NCBI GenBank assembly: GCA_903858975.1
Contig: CAIOKW010000240.1
Coordinates: 1 to 10,652, forward strand
Length of the DNA: 10,652 nucleotides
Source of the DNA: Oligoflexia bacterium
GTDB taxonomy: Bacteria > Bdellovibrionota > UBA1018 > CAIMNF01
Direction of reading: 5' to 3'
A program made the translations under genes and the position numbers. Below, one piece after another: positions 6,876 to 10,652 of this stretch. The stretch's first letter is position 1; each line of letters begins with the position of its first letter. The notes under the pieces are model-generated. The model did not search any database and had not been told where the DNA came from. It was given only the letters and a program-made list of their open reading frames with translations.

Positions 6876-7448
6876 ATGAAACTCTTATCTTCAGTACTTG
6901 TTTTGTTAGCAATACTCACTTCTCCAAGCGCACAGGCCCTTGAAGTCGGAGTCTTGGGCGGATTAAACTTTTGGAGCCCGAGCGCCACTTCGGGCCTAGG
7001 GTCGATCACTACTTCTGCCGGAAGCAACCTTGCTGCCGGGGCTTATGTCCAAAAAGGCTTTAATCCACTCTTCGATGTTGAATTGGGTCTCATGTACGTA
7101 AAGAAAAAGGCAGACCTCACTCTTCTCGGCAGCGTTTCTTCTAGCAGCTACAATGCCATTCAGATCCCGCTGATTCTTCGCACCGGCTTCATTCCGGGCA
7201 ACTTCTTTAATGTGGGAGCGGGCGCTTACTATGAAACCGTTTCAGGCGGAACTCCATCCGGGCAAAAATCGAGCGACTATGGTCTCGTAGGATCAGCGCA
7301 AGTCAGATTTCCTCTGGCTCCGCTTACAAAATTTATTGTGGATGCTCGCTACCTGATGGGTTTAAGCGAACAAAGTACCGATACTACAAACATCAGTATC
7401 AAAAACCGCGGGATCGAAGTCCTCGCAGGTCTCTCTTTCGGAATTTAA
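6876..7448 (+). CDS. Small outer-membrane beta-barrel protein
   Basis: This encodes about 190 residues: a Sec signal peptide (MKLLSSVLVLLAILTSPSAQA, cleaved before LEVGV) and a mature part of about 169 residues, the size of eight-stranded barrels. Alternating amphipathic strands are visible: VGVLGGLNFW, AAGAYVQKGF, FDVELGLMYVKKKA, YNAIQIPLILRTGF, FFNVGAGAYYETV, YGLVGSAQVRF, FIVDARYLMGL, GIEVLAGLSFGI. The IQIPLILR...FFNVGAGAYYE stretch fits the porin-like outer membrane beta-barrel family (PF13568-like). The protein ends in Ile, not the usual terminal aromatic, though SF precedes it. Two ATG codons are adjacent (6873, 6876). AAGGA at 6865-6869 is 3 bases from the first and 6 from the second, so the second is preferred. 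The gene has its own promoter and a terminator shared with katG. No ligand or role can be assigned. Confidence 0.88.
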   Translation: MKLLSSVLVLLAILTSPSAQALEVGVLGGLNFWSPSATSGLGSITTSAGSNLAAGAYVQKGFNPLFDVELGLMYVKKKADLTLLGSVSSSSYNAIQIPLILRTGFIPGNFFNVGAGAYYETVSGGTPSGQKSSDYGLVGSAQVRFPLAPLTKFIVDARYLMGLSEQSTDTTNISIKNRGIEVLAGLSFGI

Positions 7449-7467
7449 ATTTAAATCCGTCGAACAT

Positions 7468-7501
7468 AAAAAAAGCCCCGTTGGAATATCCAGCGGGGCT
7501 T
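7468..7501. terminator. Strong terminator shared by the barrel-protein gene and katG
   Basis: AAGCCCCGTTGG (7473-7484) pairs with CCAGCGGGGCTT (7490-7501), 12 pairs including one G-T wobble, around the loop AATAT. The run of seven A residues at 7468-7474 reads as a T-run after the stem on the minus strand, which makes this a classic rho-independent terminator for katG. On the plus strand only a few T residues follow, so termination of the barrel-protein gene is plausible but less canonical. Confidence 0.9.
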
Positions 7502-7524
7502 AATCTATCTAATTTACGTTTAAA

Positions 7525-9768
7525 TTACATCATGTCAAAACGATCGAGCATCATCACTTTGCTCCATGCATTCACGAAGTCATTTACAAACTTCGCTTTT
7601 CCTGTGTCAGATGCGTAAACTTCGGCAATAGCACGAAGTTCCGAATGTGATCCAAAAATGAGATCTACAGGAGTTGCTGTCCATTTAATGCCGCCAGATT
7701 TACGGTCGAGACCTTCATAAATTCCTTCAGACTTTTGCGACTTCTGCCACTGAGTAGACATACTGAGCAAGTTTACGAAGAAATCATTGCTTAAGGTCCC
7801 TGGCTTGTCTGTCAAGACGCCGTTCTTAGATTGGCCAGCATTTGCATTCAGAACGCGCATGCCTCCAACCAGAACTGTCATTTCAGGCACCGTCAACTTC
7901 AGCATATTGGAACGATCCACCAGCATTTCTAGAGGCGACATGTAATTGCCTTCGCCGTAATAGTTTCTGAAAGCATCGGCTTTTGGCTCAAGTACAGCAA
8001 AAGAGCTCACATCTGTTTGCTCTTGGGATGCATCCATTCGCCCTGGCTTAAAAGGAACCTTCACGCTGTATCCAGCTGCTTTCGCTGCCTTCTCCACCGC
8101 TGCACTTCCACCTAGAACAATCACGTCAGCTAAAGATACTTTTTTTCCTCCAGATAAACCTTTGTTAAAGTTTTTCTGAATTTCTTCCAAACGATTCAAA
8201 ACCTTTGAGAGCTCATCTGGATTATTAACCGACCAGTCCTTTTGGGGAGCCAGTCGAATACGGGCTCCGTTCGCCCCACCTCGTTTGTCTGTGCCACGAA
8301 AAGAAGCAGCCGAAGCCCAGGCAGTACGAACGAGTTCTGAAACAGTGAGTCCTGAATCAAGAATCTTACTCTTTAGGCTCGCAATCTCACTGTCACCAAT
8401 GAGCTTGTGATTGATGCTTGGAATCGGGTCTTGCCAAATGAGCGTTTCTTTTGGCACTTCTTTTCCAAGGTAGCGCACACGTGGCCCCATATCACGATGG
8501 GTTAACTTGAACCAAGCCTTAGCGAAAGCAATTTCAAACTCTTTTGGGTTTTCTAAAAAGCGCCGAGTAATTTTTTGATAACTAGGATCAAACTTAAGCG
8601 CAAGGTCAGTCGTGAACATGATTGGCGCATGCTTAATATCTTTATCATAAGCATCCGGCACCGTATTCGCACCTTTTCCATCTTTAGGAATCCATTGAGT
8701 CGCTCCCGCCGGACTTGTAGTCTTTTCCCAATCATAAGCATATAGGTTCGCCAAGTATTGCATGCTCCAATGAGTCGGGGTAGAAGTCCAAGCACCTTCT
8801 AAACCGCTCGTAATTGTATCTGCGCCCTTGCCGCTTCCACACTTGTTTTTCCAGCCCATACCTTGCTCTTCAATTGCCGCACCTGCAGGTGCTGCTCCTA
8901 CACATTTGGATGGATCCGCCTTGCCATGCGCTTTCCCAAAACTGTGTCCCCCCGCAATGAGAGCTACGGTTTCTTCATCATTCATAGCCATTCGACCGAA
9001 GGTTTCTCGAATATCCTTAGCCGAGAGAAGTGGATCAGGGTTGCCATTAGGGCCTTGTGGATTCACATAAATAAGACCCATCTGAACCGCACCGAGTGGG
9101 TGCATTAACTTCCGATCACCTTTGTAACGTTCATCGGCAAGAAATTTATGCTCAGGTCCCCAATACACTAAGTCAGCTTCCCAGTCATCGAGGCGCCCAC
9201 CCGCAAATCCAAAAGTCTTAAATCCCATCGATTCGAGAGCAACATTTCCGGTCAAGACCATCAAATCGGCCCATGAAATTTTGCTTCCGTACTTTTGCTT
9301 AATTGGCCAAAGCAGACGACGAGCTTTGTCCAGATTTGCATTATCAGGCCAACTGTTTAGGGGTTCAAATCTCTGTTGCCCACCTCCAGCTCCTCCTCGA
9401 CCATCGGAGATGCGGTAAGTACCAGCGCTATGCCACGCCATACGAATAAAGAAGGGTCCGTAATTGCCGTAATCTGCAGGCCACCAATCTTGTGATGTAC
9501 TCATTATTTTTTTGATGTCTTCTTTTAAGGCACTGAGATTAAGTTTCTTAAACTCCTGTGCATATTTGAAGCTCTTATCCATCGGATTGGACTCAGACGA
9601 ATGCTGGCGAAGCGGTGAAAGGTCAAGCCTCTCTGGCCACCAGAATTGATTCGAGATCGTTTGACGATCAATAGATTCCTTTGAAGATGCGTCATTGTCT
9701 GAAGCATACCCAATTGGTGAAAGCGCTAGTCCTCCTAACACTACACTCATGAAACAAATTTTTAACAT
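7525..9768 (-). CDS. katG: Catalase-peroxidase with Sec signal peptide (exported KatG)
   Basis: This is a complete 747-residue bifunctional haem enzyme that breaks down hydrogen peroxide (catalase) and oxidises small donors (peroxidase). The N-terminal domain has all active-site residues: distal R109, W112 and H113 (RMAWHSAGTYR), proximal haem ligand H275 (GGHSFGKAHG), and the W112-Y234-M260 set that forms the covalent adduct needed for catalase activity (Y234 in IYVNPQGPNG, M260 in FGRMAMND). R432 in VRYLG matches the mobile Arg, and S321 in TSGLE matches Ser315 of the mycobacterial enzyme. The C-terminal domain (about 430-747) is the usual degenerate copy. Unlike most KatG it begins with a signal peptide, MLKICFMSVVLGGLALSPIG then YA, cleaved probably before S23, so a periplasmic location like that of KatP is likely. 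The start at 9768 has GAAGGG 7 bases upstream; the ATG at 9774 would be only about one base from it. No furA-like or oxyR gene is adjacent in the window. Confidence 0.96.
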   Translation of the reverse strand: MLKICFMSVVLGGLALSPIGYASDNDASSKESIDRQTISNQFWWPERLDLSPLRQHSSESNPMDKSFKYAQEFKKLNLSALKEDIKKIMSTSQDWWPADYGNYGPFFIRMAWHSAGTYRISDGRGGAGGGQQRFEPLNSWPDNANLDKARRLLWPIKQKYGSKISWADLMVLTGNVALESMGFKTFGFAGGRLDDWEADLVYWGPEHKFLADERYKGDRKLMHPLGAVQMGLIYVNPQGPNGNPDPLLSAKDIRETFGRMAMNDEETVALIAGGHSFGKAHGKADPSKCVGAAPAGAAIEEQGMGWKNKCGSGKGADTITSGLEGAWTSTPTHWSMQYLANLYAYDWEKTTSPAGATQWIPKDGKGANTVPDAYDKDIKHAPIMFTTDLALKFDPSYQKITRRFLENPKEFEIAFAKAWFKLTHRDMGPRVRYLGKEVPKETLIWQDPIPSINHKLIGDSEIASLKSKILDSGLTVSELVRTAWASAASFRGTDKRGGANGARIRLAPQKDWSVNNPDELSKVLNRLEEIQKNFNKGLSGGKKVSLADVIVLGGSAAVEKAAKAAGYSVKVPFKPGRMDASQEQTDVSSFAVLEPKADAFRNYYGEGNYMSPLEMLVDRSNMLKLTVPEMTVLVGGMRVLNANAGQSKNGVLTDKPGTLSNDFFVNLLSMSTQWQKSQKSEGIYEGLDRKSGGIKWTATPVDLIFGSHSELRAIAEVYASDTGKAKFVNDFVNAWSKVMMLDRFDMM

Positions 9769-9774
9769 GGTCAT

Positions 9775-9782
9775 TCCCTTCT
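9775..9782 (-). promoter_or_regulatory. Ribosome binding site that decides the katG start
   Basis: On the minus strand AGAAGGGA precedes two ATG codons in the same frame. Its GAAGGG core is 7 bases from the ATG at 9768 and about one base from the ATG at 9774, so the downstream codon is the better start. Confidence 0.65.
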
Positions 9783-9793
9783 CAGATGAAGTT

Positions 9794-9821
9794 TTTATAC
9801 GTGTAAGGAATCCTTAAGAAT
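9794..9821 (-). promoter_or_regulatory. Candidate katG promoter with overlapping dyad
   Basis: On the minus strand TATAAA (9794-9799) is a good -10 element, and the hexamer 16 bases upstream (ATTCTT, 9816-9821) is a poor -35. A perfect 13-base dyad, TAAGGA-A-TCCTTA (9804-9816), fills the spacer and touches the -35. A poor -35 plus a dyad at this position suggests control by a regulator, but the protein cannot be named from sequence. Confidence 0.4.
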
Positions 9822-10098
9822 CCCCTAAAGCTGTGAGCCTTTCAAATCTACTTGAGCCCTCTGGATACACCAATCTATTTTCCCTATAGTTTAATAGCTT
9901 TCAGTTATATCCAAGCCCGGGCAACGAAGCGGATGCACCATAAATCTACTTTAATGCTTAGCGTTATTGCCAAGGTGCTCTAGCTCCACCCTAAAAAAAC
10001 CCCATCAAAATAGACCAGAAAGCAGAGCTCAATAATGCGTTTTATTTGACATACCAATACCTTGCCGGAGAGCCCTATTCAGTAGTACAGTGGGGCGC

Positions 10099-10652
10099 AT
10101 GTCAAAACAAACTGTGATCGGAATCAATGGATGTGGCCGCATTGGTCGCAAGGTACTTCGTTTAGCATTTTCACGCCCTGGGATTAAAGTAGCAGCCGTG
10201 AATGATACAGGGGATCTTCAAACCCTGGCCCACCTTCTTAAGTATGATTCCGTTCATGGCACTTGGGATGCAGATGTTCGCGTTGAAGGACAGGGCCTCA
10301 TCATTAATGGTCAAAGTGTTCGCGTATTCTCTGATCGTGATCCTGCAAATTTAAAATGGAAAGATGCGGGCGTTGAACTCGTTCACGAGTGTACAGGAGC
10401 CTTCACTGAAAAAGAGACTGCTGGTAAACACCTTGCCGGCGGAGCAAAGCGGGTTTTGATTTCTGCCCCATCAAAAGATGCAGACCTCACTCTTTGCTTC
10501 GGCGTCAACCACACTCAATATGACCCAAGCAAGCACACCATTCTCTCAAACGCATCCTGCACGACCAACTGTCTTGCTCCGCTCGCAAAAGTGGTGCATG
10601 ACAACTGGGGCATGCTCGAAGGTCTCATGACCACGGTGCATGCGGTCACCGC
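10099..10652 (+). CDS. gap: Glyceraldehyde-3-phosphate dehydrogenase, 3' end cut off by the window
   Basis: The first 184 residues are present. The enzyme performs the NAD-dependent phosphorylating oxidation of glyceraldehyde 3-phosphate in glycolysis and its reverse in gluconeogenesis, in the cytosol. The Rossmann start is VIGINGCGRIGR (5-16), with the usual Phe of NGFGRIGR replaced by Cys12. The adenosine-binding VNDTGD (34-39) carries the Asp expected for NAD preference, and LAHLLKYDSVHG follows as in the family. The catalytic Cys is C154 in NASCTTNCLAP and the catalytic His is H181 in TTVHAVT. The start is chosen because MSKQTVIGING fits the family N-terminus. GGGG at 10092-10095 is only 3 bases from the ATG, so the ribosome binding site is poor. 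The gene diverges from katG and no neighbouring glycolytic gene is visible. Confidence 0.95.
   Translation, partial: MSKQTVIGINGCGRIGRKVLRLAFSRPGIKVAAVNDTGDLQTLAHLLKYDSVHGTWDADVRVEGQGLIINGQSVRVFSDRDPANLKWKDAGVELVHECTGAFTEKETAGKHLAGGAKRVLISAPSKDADLTLCFGVNHTQYDPSKHTILSNASCTTNCLAPLAKVVHDNWGMLEGLMTTVHAVT

Larger units (their letters stand above)
9769..10098. other. Divergent intergenic region between katG and gap
   Basis: These 330 bases hold the katG ribosome binding site and candidate promoter on the left. Around 9875-9897 lies a cluster of CTAT and ATAG tetramers (CTAT 9875, CTATAG 9884-9889, ATAG 9894). A perfect TTGACA is seen at about 10047-10052 for gap, but no good -10 lies 16-18 bases after it. 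The nearest, TATTCA, is about 24 bases away. Only very short reading frames occur (for example about 16 codons from about 9934), without support. No terminator or RNA gene is evident. Confidence 0.4.

Noticed and set aside
7443..7461. Near-palindrome of TTTAAATTTAAAT after the barrel-protein gene
   Set aside because: It is a low-complexity AT stretch next to a much stronger terminator, with no further sign of function.
9934..9984. Very short plus-strand reading frame upstream of gap
   Set aside because: It has only about 16 codons, no ribosome binding site, and nothing recognisable.
1..10652. A defence system, CRISPR array, integron or mobile island
   Set aside because: No transposase, integrase, phage, nuclease or direct-repeat array is visible; the genes look like stable chromosomal envelope and metabolic genes.

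Overview
The window is ordinary-looking bacterial chromosome of moderate GC content. It is dense with genes for exported and envelope proteins. Signal peptides, a lipobox, an outer-membrane barrel and an exported peroxidase point to a didermic (Gram-negative) bacterium. The mix of unknown lipoproteins and exported unknowns with divergent core enzymes would fit the Bdellovibrionota or another delta-type lineage, but that placement is inference. I see no insertion sequence, tRNA, rRNA, CRISPR array or prophage signature.

Layout. (1) 1-2540, plus strand: the 3' part of a gene for a protein with two tandem copies of one domain, then a methionine gamma-lyase-like PLP enzyme most like the plant-type branch, then a small DUF983-type zinc-ribbon membrane protein. 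Gaps are 38 and 2 bases, so they may be one transcription unit. (2) 2574-3398, minus strand: a lone lipoprotein of unknown function with a strong ribosome binding site. It faces the first cluster across a hairpin that overlaps its stop codon. (3) 3690-6778, plus strand: a two-gene operon with an ATGA overlap, encoding a secreted 217-residue protein and an 812-residue RND/MMPL-family transporter. It ends in a clear rho-independent terminator. (4) 6876-7448, plus strand: a small outer-membrane beta-barrel protein with its own promoter and a hairpin in the 5' leader. (5) 7525-9768, minus strand: a catalase-peroxidase (KatG) with a Sec signal peptide. It converges on the barrel gene over a shared strong terminator. 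(6) A 330-base divergent intergenic region, then the 5' part of a glyceraldehyde-3-phosphate dehydrogenase gene, cut by the window end.

Functional picture. The RND/secreted-protein pair is the most interesting unit: a probable two-component envelope export or lipid-transport module whose two RND halves differ at the proton-relay position (Asn in the first half, Asp in the second). The exported KatG would detoxify peroxide outside the cytoplasm. The methionine gamma-lyase would degrade methionine to methanethiol, ammonia and 2-oxobutanoate. I find no convincing sign of a wholly new multi-gene system. The findings are candidates for closer study, not discoveries.
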